The notes: generated from the sequence alone by a model not told the origin. A stretch of 64,000 nucleotides of DNA from Alphaproteobacteria bacterium (GCA_016124635.1 WGNJ01000011.1:1-64000), one strand, 5' to 3'. Counted from the stretch's first letter, positions 27,701 to 36,118 are shown. A program made the numbers and translations.

Positions 27701-27810
27701 TATTGCAGGATCGGAAGCGATGCGGCCGCGCGAAGTCCGAGCACCAGGATCAAGAGGCTGACGACCGACGCCAGCACAGGCCTCCGCACGAAGATGTCGG
27801 TGAAATTCAT
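24718..27810 (-). CDS. RND family efflux transporter, inner-membrane pump (HAE1/AcrB type)
   Basis: A 1030-residue proton-driven drug/hydrophobe exporter with the 12-helix RND plan. The first helix is at 12-30 after MNFTDIFVRRPVLASV. Two large periplasmic loops follow helices 1 and 7, and TM4 carries the proton-relay aspartates in GLVVDDAIIVVENVDRH. Length fits the family. It belongs with the adjacent membrane fusion protein (15-base gap). No outer membrane channel gene is present, so a channel encoded elsewhere must be used. Substrates cannot be predicted. The pair interrupts the usual lolD-dnaE neighbourhood, suggesting insertion of an accessory module. Confidence 0.94.
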   Translation of the reverse strand: MNFTDIFVRRPVLASVVSLLILVLGLRAAASLPILQYPQTQNAVVTVSAVYSGADANVIAGFIVTPLENAIAQANGIDYMTSTSRSGVGTIQVNLRLNYDVDAALTEINAKVNSVLNQLPPGSQQPVLSVAVGQSVDAMYIGFRSKVLAVNQVTDYLIRVVQPKLQSIQGVQTAEILGAQRFALRAWLDPKRLAAYGLTAADVRQALNDNNFISAIGTTKGRLVQVDLKASTDATSLEDFKELVIKQVNGGIVRLKDVATVTLGAESYESLSAYDGVTGVFIGIKAAPTANLLDVTARVRAAFPGIQAQLPAGLESNINYDSTEFVNASIHEVETTLALALGIVVLVVFAFLGSLRSVVIPTVAIPLSLIGTFTIMLIFGFSINLLTLLAMVLAIGLVVDDAIIVVENVDRHLKEGKTPFEAAIQGARELGGPIIAMTVVLVAVYVPIGFQAGLTGALFTEFAFTLAGAVTVSAIIALTLSPMMTSRLLRPHREQGQGWQERFTDFVDHRFDQLRGWYRRALSESLNTISVTVVFAIIVLGSIYFLYTSARHELAPQEDQGFIIASATPPPDATLEQRVGYAQQVYNIFSGFPEMQHVFQINAPGVSISGLVLKPWDERSRSTNALQQPLQQKLNQIAGARVVVFQPPSLPGAFGLPIQFVITTSEPFERLSEVSQAFLSEANKSGMFMFLDTDLKYDAPQSTIEIDRNKAAQLGLTMAQVGSALSSMLGGGYVNYFNFAGRSYQVIPQVEQAQRLNDDQLLSYYIKPANGPAVPLSTIAHITTRTVPESLNRFQQNNAAIIQGVMMPGVAQGDALAYLQGLAARLLPQGYTVDTAGPLRQFVQESGGFAVTFGFALIIIFLALAALFESFRDPVVILLSVPMSIAGALIFISLGVGGATVNIYTEVGLVTLMGLISKHGILIVEFANELQKQGRAKRQAIEEAAAIRLRPILMTTAAMVLGVVPLLTASGAGAVSRFDMGLVISTGIAIGTLFTLFVVPAAYLLIGSTHHKEVAAPAGETLAELEVHRT

Positions 27811-27825
27811 CCGCTCATGCCCGCC

Positions 27826-28956
27826 TTACTGCGCCTGTGCCGGAGATGACGAGGCGCTGCCGACCTGCACCGTGTCGCCGATGGTCACCGGCGTGTCGTT
27901 GCGCAACTTGACCTGGCCGAAGGTAACAATTGTAGCGCCTTCCTTGATGCCTTTGAGAATGGCAACTTGATCGCCGCGCTTGGCGCCGGTGACGACAAAG
28001 GTTTGCTTGGCGATCAACTGCGGCTTGCCTTGTGCGTCGTTTCCCTTGTTCTCGACGACGAAGACGGTGTCGCCGTACGGATTGAAGGAGATCGCGGTCT
28101 GCGGCAGCGTCAACAATTGCTTCGGCTTGCCGACATCGATCGTCACGGTCGCGTACATGCCCGGCAAAAGCTTGCGCTCGGGATTGGGAAAAGAAGCGCG
28201 GACCTGCACATTGCGGCTGTCGGCATCGACCTTGGAGTTGATCGCCTCGATCGTGCCGGCGAACGTCTGACCGGGATAGGTGTCGACGTGAGCGCGAACC
28301 GCCTGCCCCACCTTGATCTCGTCGAGCGCCTGTTGGGGCAGGAAGAAATCGACGAACATCGGATCAAGGGCTTGCAACGTCACGAACGGCGTCCCGGCGT
28401 TCAGATATTGTCCGAGATCGACCGCGCGAATGCCGAGCCGCCCATCGAACGGCGCACGCAGCGTCTTCTTTTCGATGACGGCGCGCTGCTGCGCGACTTG
28501 GGCGCGCGCGCTTTTGAGGTTCGCGCGGTCGGTATCCAGCGTCGCCTGGCTCACGAACTTCCGCGCAAAGAGCTTGAGTGAACGTTGGTAGGTGACGTTC
28601 GCCAGATCCGCCGCCGCTTCGAGGGAGTGCAGTTTCGCGATGTCGTCGCTTGCGTTGAGGCTGAGCAGGGTTGTTCCCGCTTTGACGTCGTCGCCGGATT
28701 TGAAATTGATTGCGGCAACGGTCCCCGAGACTTCGAAGGCAAGGTCCGCGCCGCTGGACGCGCGCACGTTGCCCACGGCGTCCAGATGATCCTGCCACGG
28801 CTGGTAGCCCACTTTGGTGGCGGCGACGGTTTGCGGCGGCTCGCTTCGCGATGCGAAGTAGCTCTGCATGAAGTAATTGCCGACGGCCTTGTAGGTGAAC
28901 ACGCCCCCGAGCACGATGCCGGCGGCGATCAACATGATGATCATTCGACGCGACAT
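27826..28956 (-). CDS. RND efflux periplasmic adaptor (membrane fusion protein)
   Basis: A 376-residue adaptor with an N-terminal membrane anchor (about 5-25, IIMLIAAGIVLGGVFTYKA). It has a biotinyl-lipoyl-like domain split around a coiled-coil hairpin (about 85-150), then beta-barrel and membrane-proximal domains. It links the inner-membrane pump encoded next to an outer membrane channel. The ATG at 28956 with upstream GGAG is chosen over a GTG at 28989. A 145-base gap without a gene separates it from lolD; a weak TTGATT-N17-AATTTC promoter can be seen there on the minus strand. Confidence 0.93.
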   Translation of the reverse strand: MSRRMIIMLIAAGIVLGGVFTYKAVGNYFMQSYFASRSEPPQTVAATKVGYQPWQDHLDAVGNVRASSGADLAFEVSGTVAAINFKSGDDVKAGTTLLSLNASDDIAKLHSLEAAADLANVTYQRSLKLFARKFVSQATLDTDRANLKSARAQVAQQRAVIEKKTLRAPFDGRLGIRAVDLGQYLNAGTPFVTLQALDPMFVDFFLPQQALDEIKVGQAVRAHVDTYPGQTFAGTIEAINSKVDADSRNVQVRASFPNPERKLLPGMYATVTIDVGKPKQLLTLPQTAISFNPYGDTVFVVENKGNDAQGKPQLIAKQTFVVTGAKRGDQVAILKGIKEGATIVTFGQVKLRNDTPVTIGDTVQVGSASSSPAQAQ

Positions 28957-29101
28957 GGAAGACTCCGCCGTAAACGCTCCAGCGCGCACGCAGACCGGCG
29001 TCGCGTTTCATTGCACCCGCGAACGAAATTAGGGCGGCCGGGGTTCCAATCAATGTCAGCAGCGTGCCTGCGCGCGGCTGCCGCAAGTTCCCGCACTTTG
29101 C

Positions 29102-29845
29102 CTAAGGTTTAAGCTTGCCGGCGTCGATTAATTTGCCCTCATGCAAGAGCCAGGTGCGGTCCATCCGCGTGGCAATCTGCAGATTATGGGTGGCGATCAG
29201 GGCGGCGACACCGCGGGCCCGGCAGATCTCGACCAAGACATTAAACACCAAGTCCGCGGTCTTGGGGTCGAGGTTACCCGTCGGTTCGTCCGCCAACAGC
29301 AGCGACGGTTGGTTCGCAAGGGCCCGCGCGATCGCAACCCGCTGTTGCTCGCCGCCCGACAGCCGCGCCGGGCGGTGCGTCAGGCGTTCCGCGAGCCCGA
29401 CCATCGTCAGTAGCCGCCTGGCTTGGTGTTCGGCTTCGCTCCGGCGCTTCCCGGCGATCAGTTGGGGGATGACGATGTTTTCGGCAGCCGAAAATTCGGG
29501 CAGCAGATGATGGAACTGATAGACGAAGCCTAACTCTTCGCGACGGATGCGCGTGCGCTCCGAATCCGGCAGCACCGCGCAGTTGCGCCCGTTGATGATG
29601 ACCTCGCCTGCGCTCGGTGCCTCGAGCAGCCCGCAAATGTGAAGCAACGACGACTTTCCGGAGCCCGAGGGCCCGACAAGCGCAACGATCTCGCCGGCGA
29701 CGATTTGATTGGTCACCCCGCGAAAGATTTCGAGGCTTTGCGTGCCCGAAGTGTAGACGCGCGCGATATCGTGCAACGCCAGCACGCTGTTCGGCGGCGG
29801 GCTGTAGCTCGTTGCACCGCTCGTCGTGACCTGCTGCTCATTCAT
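29102..29845 (-). CDS. lolD: Lipoprotein-releasing ABC transporter ATP-binding protein LolD
   Basis: A 247-residue cytoplasmic ATPase that drives release of lipoproteins from the inner membrane to LolA. Walker A GPSGSGKSS is at about 58-66, the Q-loop is in FVYQFHHLLPEF, the signature is LSGGEQQR and Walker B with the catalytic Glu is LLLADEPTG. FHHLLPEF is typical of LolD. The ATG overlaps the lolC 3' end by eight bases, so the two proteins are translated together. Together they form the LolCDE-type exporter, probably with a single permease type. Confidence 0.94.
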   Translation of the reverse strand: MNEQQVTTSGATSYSPPPNSVLALHDIARVYTSGTQSLEIFRGVTNQIVAGEIVALVGPSGSGKSSLLHICGLLEAPSAGEVIINGRNCAVLPDSERTRIRREELGFVYQFHHLLPEFSAAENIVIPQLIAGKRRSEAEHQARRLLTMVGLAERLTHRPARLSGGEQQRVAIARALANQPSLLLADEPTGNLDPKTADLVFNVLVEICRARGVAALIATHNLQIATRMDRTWLLHEGKLIDAGKLKP

Positions 29846-31145
29846 AGCGCAGCGCCTCGACGGGATCGAGCCGCGCCGCGCGCCACGCCGGATAGACCGT
29901 GGCCAAGATCGAGATCAGCAACGCCAAGACCACGACCAAAATGACTTCATCGGCCTCCATGTGCGCCGGCATGTGGCTGAGGAAATAGATCTCCGGCGGG
30001 AACAGGTTCCAGCCGCTGATCCAATTCAATCCTTGGCGGATGGATTCGATGTTCAGGCAAAACACCACGCCGAGCACGAGGCCGATCGAGGTGCCGACGA
30101 CGCCGATCGACGATCCTGAGATCAAGAACACGCGCATGATCGCCCCGCGCGTCGCCCCCATCGTTCTCAGAATAGCGATGTCGTGCGCCTTGTCCTTCAC
30201 CAGCATGATCATGCCTGAGATGATGTTCAACGCGGCGACCAAGATGATCAAGAGCAGGATGAGAAACATGACGTTGCGCTCGACCTGCAATGCGCTGAAG
30301 AACGTCTCATTCATCTGCTGCCAGTCGGCAATACGCGCAGGCGTCGTCAGCCTGTTTGCGATCAGCGACGTGAAGTCCTTCACCTTGTCCGGATCATTGA
30401 GCATCACTTCGATGCCCGAGACCGAGGTCCCGAGATTGAAATAGGCTTGTGCCTCTGCGAGCGGCATGAAGATGAACGTGTTGTCGTACTCGGACATCCC
30501 GACCGAGAATGTGCCTGCAATCGTGTAGTCCTTTCGTCGAGGCGTAACGCCAAACGGTGTGACATCGCCGCGAGGCGCAAGCAGCGTGATCTTCGTTCCC
30601 GGCATCAAACTAAGACGCTCCGCCAAGCGGCTTCCGATGATCACGCTCGATGAATTCTCAAAGCGCTGGATCGTTCCGGGCTGTAAACCCTTCATGATCA
30701 ACGGCATCGCTTCCAGGTCGGATGCTCGCACGCCGCGCACCAAGGCGCCGGTCGCCCCGCTCGGCGCTGAAGCAAGGACTTGTCCCTCGGCGATCGGTGT
30801 CGCGCGGGCCACGCCGGGAATGTGCTTGATAGTGGCCGCGAGCCCATCCCAATGATCGAGCGAGCCGCTTACGCCTTGGACCATGATGTGGCCCTGGACG
30901 CCCAAAATCTTGGATACGATCTCCTGGCGGAAGCCGTTCATCACCGCCATCACGATGATCAGTGTCGCCACGCCGAGAGCGATGCCGATGAGCGAGAGCA
31001 GCGCGATGACGGAGATCACGCCTTCTTTGCGTCGAGCTCGCAGATAGCGTCCCGCCAGCACCCACTCATAGAACGCAAATGGCGCGGTCGCCGCGCGGGA
31101 GCGTGCCGCATCACGATTGAAGGCCGGAATTTGTACTTGGACCAT
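29838..31145 (-). CDS. lolC: Lipoprotein-releasing system permease LolC/LolE
   Basis: A 435-residue permease with the LolC/E topology: a first helix at about 41-65 (VISVIALLSLIGIALGVATL), a large periplasmic MacB-like domain and three C-terminal helices. The N-terminal FEW-type block FYEWVLAGRYLRARRKEG is typical of the family. Only one permease gene is present, as in many alphaproteobacteria, where it probably forms a homodimer (LolF-like). The ATG overlaps the proS stop by one base (TGATG). Confidence 0.93.
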   Translation of the reverse strand: MVQVQIPAFNRDAARSRAATAPFAFYEWVLAGRYLRARRKEGVISVIALLSLIGIALGVATLIIVMAVMNGFRQEIVSKILGVQGHIMVQGVSGSLDHWDGLAATIKHIPGVARATPIAEGQVLASAPSGATGALVRGVRASDLEAMPLIMKGLQPGTIQRFENSSSVIIGSRLAERLSLMPGTKITLLAPRGDVTPFGVTPRRKDYTIAGTFSVGMSEYDNTFIFMPLAEAQAYFNLGTSVSGIEVMLNDPDKVKDFTSLIANRLTTPARIADWQQMNETFFSALQVERNVMFLILLLIILVAALNIISGMIMLVKDKAHDIAILRTMGATRGAIMRVFLISGSSIGVVGTSIGLVLGVVFCLNIESIRQGLNWISGWNLFPPEIYFLSHMPAHMEADEVILVVVLALLISILATVYPAWRAARLDPVEALRYE

Positions 31146-32464
31146 CAGCTCTTTCGCGTCAGAAAATTCAAAGCTGCCTCGGGCGGAAGCGTTTGGCGCT
31201 CCCCGGTTTTGCGATTCTTGATCTCGACCAGCCCCTGCGCAAGCCCACGCGGTCCCACAATCAGCTGCCAAGGCAGGCCGATCAGATCGAACGTCGAGAA
31301 TTTGGCGCCCGCCCGCTCTTCCGTGTCGTCATAAAGCGTCTCGACGCCGGCGTTCTCAAGCTTGCCGTAGAGGTCTTCGCAAACTTTTCGCGTCGCCTCG
31401 TCGTCGACCTTGAGACTTATCAAGCCGACGCGGAACGGCGCCACGGCCTCAGGCCAAATGATGCCCTGCTCGTCGTGGCTTGCCTCGATGATTGCGCCGA
31501 CGAGCCGCGACACGCCGATGCCGTACGAGCCCATCTCGAGCAAAAGGTCTTCGCCCTTCGGCCCCGCGACCTTGGCGTTCATCGGCTTCGAATATTTGGT
31601 GCCGAAGTAGAAGATGTGGCCGACCTCGATGCCGCGCGCGGCGAGTTGTTTCTCCGCAGGGATTTGGGCGAAAGTGTCGCCGTCGTGCTTTTCGTCGGTT
31701 GCGGCGTAAAGCGACGTGCGCTGACGAATGATAGGTTCCAGATCGCCGTCGAAGTCGACCGCTTCGGGAACCGGCATGTCGACCAGATCTTTGTGACAAT
31801 AGACCTGAGACTCGCCCGTCTCGGCGAGAATGATGAACTCGTGGCTGAGATCGCCGCCGATCGGTCCAGTATCGGCACGCATCGGTACGGACTTCAGCCC
31901 CATGCGCGCGAAAGTGCGCAGATACGCGACGAACATCTTGTTGTAGGAGCGGCGCGCACCGGCGGCGTCGAGATCGAACGAATAGCTGTCCTTCATCAGG
32001 AATTCGCGCCCGCGCATGACGCCGAAGCGCGGCCGGATCTCGTCGCGGAATTTCCATTGGATGTGATAGAGGATCCGCGGAAGTTCCTTGTAGCTGCGCA
32101 CCGTCGAGCGAACGATGTCGGTGATGAGTTCTTCGTTCGTCGGCCCGTAAAGCAGGTCGCGTTCGTGCCGATCCTTGATCCGCAACATCTCCTTGCCGTA
32201 GTCGTCGTAGCGTCCGCTCTCGCGCCACAACTCGGCTGACTGCAGGGTCGGCATCAAAAGTTCGATCGCGCCGGCGCGATCCTGCTCCACGCGCACGATT
32301 TGCTCGATCTTGGAAAGCACGCGAAAACCGAGCGGCAGCCACGAGTAGATCCCCGCCGATGCCTGGCGCACGAGACCCGCGCGCAGCATGTAGCGATGCG
32401 AAACGATCTGCGCCTCGGCGGGCGTCTCGCGAAGCAGGGGCATGTAGAAGCGGGATACGCGCAT
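31145..32464 (-). CDS. proS: Prolyl-tRNA synthetase, short form without editing domain
   Basis: A 439-residue class II synthetase charging tRNA-Pro. Class II motif 2 is visible around [21 protein letters not shown], and the anticodon-binding domain follows at about 340-430. E. coli-type bacterial ProRS is about 570 residues because a 180-residue editing (INS) domain is inserted between motifs 2 and 3. Here that insert is missing, the form known from alphaproteobacteria. Such species usually rely on a free-standing editing protein (ProXp-ala), which is not encoded in this window. It is coupled to lolC. Confidence 0.95.
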   Translation of the reverse strand: MRVSRFYMPLLRETPAEAQIVSHRYMLRAGLVRQASAGIYSWLPLGFRVLSKIEQIVRVEQDRAGAIELLMPTLQSAELWRESGRYDDYGKEMLRIKDRHERDLLYGPTNEELITDIVRSTVRSYKELPRILYHIQWKFRDEIRPRFGVMRGREFLMKDSYSFDLDAAGARRSYNKMFVAYLRTFARMGLKSVPMRADTGPIGGDLSHEFIILAETGESQVYCHKDLVDMPVPEAVDFDGDLEPIIRQRTSLYAATDEKHDGDTFAQIPAEKQLAARGIEVGHIFYFGTKYSKPMNAKVAGPKGEDLLLEMGSYGIGVSRLVGAIIEASHDEQGIIWPEAVAPFRVGLISLKVDDEATRKVCEDLYGKLENAGVETLYDDTEERAGAKFSTFDLIGLPWQLIVGPRGLAQGLVEIKNRKTGERQTLPPEAALNFLTRKS

Positions 32465-32568
32465 GTGCGGCGATGGCTCTTTCTTTGGCGCGGGATGCCC
32501 TTAGGCTCGCGCGGTCCGGGCGGTTGTAGGTGAAGGCCAGAAGCTTGGCAAATTAATGGCCGTGCATC

Positions 32569-33456
32569 TTAGGCCCCAACTCTCGGCCGCCGCGCCTCGC
32601 GATGCATGGTGTAGAGGCCAGTTGCGACAATCACGACCGTGCCCGCAATCGCCAGGGCGTTGGGAATATGGTGCCATATCGCGAACCCGAGAAGCGTGGC
32701 CCAAAGGACCGCCGCGTATCGAAATGGTGAGACGACGGAAACGTCGACACCGCGGAATGCGCGGATCACGAACACGTTGGCGGTGCTGACAAGGATTGCG
32801 GAGGCGGCGAGCAATGCCGCTCCGTAAGGCGACAGTGGTTTCCATTCGTCGAAGGGAGCGCCCGCGAATCCGGCAAGGCACACGCTCAGAGTGGAGCCGA
32901 AGGTTACGACGGCGGTCGGAATATTGTCGTGCAGTCTCCGCGTAATGAGATCGCGGAACGCGACGAAGATCGCACATAGCAAGGCGCTAATCGCGTAGAT
33001 GTTGACGCCCTGGCCTGTCGGTTGAATGACGAGCGCGACACCGACGAAGCCGACCACGACGGCCAGCCAGCGGCGCCATCCCACCGTCTCCCTCAGAACG
33101 ATCGCCGACAAGACTGTGAGAACGAGGGGCGTGATCTGCTGCAGCACGGTGATGTCGGCGAGCGGCATATGAGGCAGCGAGACGACGAACAGAAACGCGA
33201 GCAGCGCCTCCAAAGTCGCCCGTGCAACGACAAGCGGGCGCATCGACAACTGCCATCGCGCAAAATCGACAGTCGCCGCGACGAATGCTCCCACGAGCAG
33301 CACCGCGAATGCGCCGCGGATGGCCATGATCTCGGTCGCCGGCATCATCTCGCCCGCAAGCTTGACGACGCTGTCGCTCGTGACGAAGAGGCCTTGGCCG
33401 GTCAACAGAGCGGTGATGCCGCGCATGTTGGCGGCGCGTTGCGGTGGGTCTGTCAC
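32569..33456 (-). CDS. DMT superfamily transporter (EamA domains)
   Basis: A 295-residue membrane protein with ten predicted helices arranged as two EamA repeats (about 10-140 and 150-285). Such carriers export amino acids, nucleotides or other small metabolites; the substrate is not readable. The ORF begins with GTG at 33456. An ATG ten codons further in (33426) directly precedes the first helix and is equally possible. It lies between a secreted cysteine-hydrolase-like gene and proS and, with that gene, interrupts the DUF1467-proS order common in the group. Confidence 0.85.
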   Translation of the reverse strand: MTDPPQRAANMRGITALLTGQGLFVTSDSVVKLAGEMMPATEIMAIRGAFAVLLVGAFVAATVDFARWQLSMRPLVVARATLEALLAFLFVVSLPHMPLADITVLQQITPLVLTVLSAIVLRETVGWRRWLAVVVGFVGVALVIQPTGQGVNIYAISALLCAIFVAFRDLITRRLHDNIPTAVVTFGSTLSVCLAGFAGAPFDEWKPLSPYGAALLAASAILVSTANVFVIRAFRGVDVSVVSPFRYAAVLWATLLGFAIWHHIPNALAIAGTVVIVATGLYTMHREARRPRVGA

Positions 33457-33490
33457 AGGAGCCTGCGGAGCCGGGACGCCGGCTCCGTCA

Positions 33491-35095
33491 TCAATAACCC
33501 GGCGGCTTCATCGGCGTGAAGGGCACCCGGTATCCCATGTTGTCGATTACCGCCTTGACGTCGACATCAGGCGGCGTATCCGTGCCCGAGCCGGGCGCTT
33601 TGTCCTCTAGGTCGCCGACCGAGAAATCCATTCGCGTGTCGTAGGTTCGGTCGATCTGATTGCGAAGCCGTTGCTCGGCCTCATACCAGCGTCTCTTGCT
33701 CGACGTATCCGCGCAGGAGGCAAGTTCGTCTTCGCTCGTGGCGCCCCACCTGCGTTCGATGCAGTTGTACGGATCGAACGACATCTTGAAGAGGCGCTGG
33801 ACGACGTCGTCGAAGTGCAGTGTCACTGTTCGTCCGGCGGAATTTCGGTAGACGGCCGTGCACGTTGCGCGCCCTTGCTCATAGGCCTTCTGGAGATCTT
33901 GCTTCAGGTCCAGCCCGTCGTAGGAAACGCGCTCGTCGCGGTTGATCCACATCTGGATCAGGTGGGCCATGTCGTCGCGAAGTGCGCGGAACGCCGTTTT
34001 TAGCCGCGCGTCGCGAGACGGAGTCGAATAGATCTCCCACTCCATATTGTCGGTGCCGTAGATGTTGTCCGGCAGACGGTTCGGGTGCGGCTTGCGATCG
34101 ATGTTGGCCTCGATCGCCATGTCGACGAAACGCTGCCGGTCGAACAAGTCGTTGCACAAGGTCTTCATAGTGGCTTTGAGCTCGACGACGGGGTTGAACG
34201 TCAGCTTGCCGCCGGCCATCGCGATGCGGACGTACTCGTAGAAGCTGGATTCGATGCCGTTGTAGATGAACTTGCCCCGTTTCCAGTCGCCGCCCGGATC
34301 GGGGTCGGTCCCATAGAATTGCTCGGCTGAGTAGTCCGGGATTTGACTGTCGTCGGCGATGACGATCCGACCGTGGACCATCCTGATCGGGCGAAAGTTC
34401 TTGAAGCCGGCACCCATGCCCGGAACGTCACGTCCGAACTGCGCGCCATAAACGCTCCGCGTCAGCGTGTAGTCTGGATGCGCGTCCATGTAGAAGATGC
34501 GTCCGTCCTCGCCCACTTTGTAGACGAGCGCCACGTGTCCGTTGACGTCGTAGATCGCGGTGCCGGGACGAACCGAGCCGGGCTGGATCTTGACCGGATA
34601 CAAGTCTGTCAGCGGTTTGTTGTCGACCTCTGGACCGATGCGAAAGGTGGCTGAGCTGATCGCGTCGCGGATGTTGTTGAGAACCGCCCGACCGCTTTCA
34701 CCGCCGGTTACATTGGTGCGGCCACCGACGCGATTGCCCTTGGCGGAAAAACGCACGTCGCCGCCGCCGCGCGAATAAACTCCGTTGACGTAGGTAAAGG
34801 GCAGGCCGTTCTTCCACGCGTAGTACGCACGCAGCATGTACACGAGGTCGGCGCAGTCGGTATTGAAATTGATCCCGCGCCCGTCCGTGTCGCGGTAAGG
34901 ATTGGCATTGGAGTTGATGCAGTCGTCCGGCGTGTCGCAGCTGCTTTCGCCGATCTTTTGGATGAAGGCGCTGTACCCCTTCTCGTCCTCCTCGGTCCAC
35001 TCGCTCTTGGTTACCCTCCAAGTCGAAGTGCTGGCCAGCGCGGGAGCGACCAGGCCACAAAAGAGCACGATCGAGACAAGCAAGCGACGAAACAT
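33491..35095 (-). CDS. Predicted secreted cysteine hydrolase (NlpC/P60- or CHAP-like), uncharacterised
   Basis: A 534-residue protein with a signal peptide (about 1-21, cleavage near ALA). The region 75-210 resembles papain-fold cell-wall hydrolases. DCADLVYMLRAYYAW puts Cys81 at the start of a helix as in NlpC/P60 enzymes. NGHVALVYKV puts His187 on a strand. FYMDAHPD gives Asp204 or His206 as a possible third residue. Cys53 and Cys59 may form a disulphide. The remaining ~320 residues (about 215-534) have no motif I recognise. If active it should work in the periplasm on peptidoglycan or protein. The ATG at 35095 follows a GGGGG run; the longer open frame to 35368 lacks support. The functional call is inference; the secreted, large, Cys/His-containing architecture is seen. 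Confidence 0.6.
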   Translation of the reverse strand: MFRRLLVSIVLFCGLVAPALASTSTWRVTKSEWTEEDEKGYSAFIQKIGESSCDTPDDCINSNANPYRDTDGRGINFNTDCADLVYMLRAYYAWKNGLPFTYVNGVYSRGGGDVRFSAKGNRVGGRTNVTGGESGRAVLNNIRDAISSATFRIGPEVDNKPLTDLYPVKIQPGSVRPGTAIYDVNGHVALVYKVGEDGRIFYMDAHPDYTLTRSVYGAQFGRDVPGMGAGFKNFRPIRMVHGRIVIADDSQIPDYSAEQFYGTDPDPGGDWKRGKFIYNGIESSFYEYVRIAMAGGKLTFNPVVELKATMKTLCNDLFDRQRFVDMAIEANIDRKPHPNRLPDNIYGTDNMEWEIYSTPSRDARLKTAFRALRDDMAHLIQMWINRDERVSYDGLDLKQDLQKAYEQGRATCTAVYRNSAGRTVTLHFDDVVQRLFKMSFDPYNCIERRWGATSEDELASCADTSSKRRWYEAEQRLRNQIDRTYDTRMDFSVGDLEDKAPGSGTDTPPDVDVKAVIDNMGYRVPFTPMKPPGY

Positions 35096-35129
35096 TAATC
35101 CCCCAAAACCCACGCGCGGCCCCATCGAT

Positions 35130-35158
35130 AAGCTTTGAATCCGGCCACTTCTTGTCAA
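35130..35158 (-). promoter_or_regulatory. Possible promoter of the secreted hydrolase gene
   Basis: A perfect TTGACA on the minus strand (35153-35158) is followed after 17 bases by AAGCTT (35130-35135), which would start transcription about 28 bases before the ATG at 35095. The -10 match is poor, so this rests mainly on the -35 and the spacing. Confidence 0.35.
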
Positions 35159-35300
35159 GCAAATCCCGGGCAACAACGGCCCCCTGCAGTCACGGGTTGT
35201 GCACAAATTGCAGGCTTGCAACAAATTACTGCAGTTTCCAGGTCCAACGAAATTTTGCATCCAATAAAGGGTGACATAAAGAAATTTTCCAGCTACAGAA

Positions 35301-35322
35301 GGCTGCCTTGAAAGAGGCAGCC
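35301..35322 (-). terminator. Hairpin downstream of DUF1467 gene, possible terminator
   Basis: GGCTGCCT (35301-35308) and AGGCAGCC (35315-35322) form a perfect 8-base stem with a 6-base loop, about 100 bases after the DUF1467 stop on the minus strand. The following TTCTGT is only weakly T-rich. It may close the nuoA-DUF1467 transcript and separate it from the inserted hydrolase gene. Confidence 0.45.
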
Positions 35323-35425
35323 CAAGTTTGGGAGGAACCAGGGATCGCTGCCGACGGCGCGGTTTCAAATTGGGCCGAGGCGAGGCGCGGGAAATCGCAG
35401 CCTCGCTTCATCATTTTCGGGGTGG

Positions 35426-35698
35426 TTACGGCAGTTTCAGCTTTGTCGGCAACGGAATGTCGTCGAGGGTCACGATGCGATATTCGATCACCGGATAGAG
35501 CACGGCCCAAACGGCGATAGCGATGAGGCCCGCATAGATCGCCTTTCGCCGGAGCCCGGGCACCGTCGGGGCGCTGGGATCCGTGCCCGGAACGACCGTG
35601 TTCTCTTCGCGGTGCGTGCGCACGCCCACGGGCAGCAAGGCGTGAAATGCTATCCACCATACGAGGCCGATCACCAGCAGTGAGCCCGCGATTCCCAT
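35426..35698 (-). CDS. DUF1467 family small membrane protein
   Basis: A 90-residue protein with two hydrophobic helices (about 3-24 and 52-70). They are separated by a polar loop containing VGVRTHREENTVVPGTDPSAP, which is the conserved part of DUF1467. The family is found almost only in alphaproteobacteria next to mce or proS, as here; its function is unknown. It starts ten bases after the mce stop codon and is probably co-transcribed. Confidence 0.88.
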   Translation of the reverse strand: MGIAGSLLVIGLVWWIAFHALLPVGVRTHREENTVVPGTDPSAPTVPGLRRKAIYAGLIAIAVWAVLYPVIEYRIVTLDDIPLPTKLKLP

Positions 35699-35707
35699 GC
35701 CGAGCTC

Positions 35708-36118
35708 CTAAACTTGCTCGAGCTCGATGAGCGTGCCGTTGAAGTCTCTTGGGTGAAGAAAAATCACAGGCTTGCCGTGCGCACCGATCGTCGGCTCTCC
35801 GTTACCGGTAATCGTTGCCCCCAGCGCCCGCATATGGTCGCGCGCGGCGACGATGTCCTCGACTTCGTAGCAGACATGGTGAATCGCGCCTGCCTTATGT
35901 CGCTGCAGAAATTTATCGATGGGAGAGTTTGGACCCAAAGGCTCGATGAGTTCGATCTTGGTGTTTGGCAGTTCGACGAACACGGTCGTAACGCCCTGAT
36001 CCGGTTGGCGCACCGGTCGAGATACCTTTGCCCCCATTCCAAACGTGTCGCGATAGACCCTCGCCGCGTCAGCAACATTGGGCACAGCGATGGCAACATG
36101 ATTCAATCGTCCAAGCAT
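35708..36118 (-). CDS. mce: Methylmalonyl-CoA epimerase
   Basis: A 136-residue VOC-fold metalloenzyme interconverting the (R) and (S) forms of methylmalonyl-CoA in propionate and branched-chain metabolism. Two beta-alpha-beta-beta-beta units are recognisable. The expected metal ligands are His7 (LNHVAIAV), Glu56, His81 (AIHHVCYEV) and Glu132 near the C-terminus. Length and motifs fit the family well. It lies between rnj and DUF1467, the usual alphaproteobacterial setting; methylmalonyl-CoA mutase is not in the window. Confidence 0.92.
   Translation of the reverse strand: MLGRLNHVAIAVPNVADAARVYRDTFGMGAKVSRPVRQPDQGVTTVFVELPNTKIELIEPLGPNSPIDKFLQRHKAGAIHHVCYEVEDIVAARDHMRALGATITGNGEPTIGAHGKPVIFLHPRDFNGTLIELEQV

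Larger units (their letters stand above)
35096..35425. other. Gene-free, AT-rich intergenic stretch with short repeats
   Basis: About 330 bases between DUF1467 and the secreted hydrolase gene. The part at 35195-35295 is clearly richer in A and T than its surroundings and holds pairs of short repeats: ACAAATT at 35203-35209 and 35221-35227, CTGCAG at 35184-35189 and 35229-35234, and GAAATTTT at 35249-35256 and 35281-35288. It also holds the hairpin at 35301-35322 and a -35-like TTGACA at 35153-35158. No credible ORF is seen. Confidence 0.5.
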
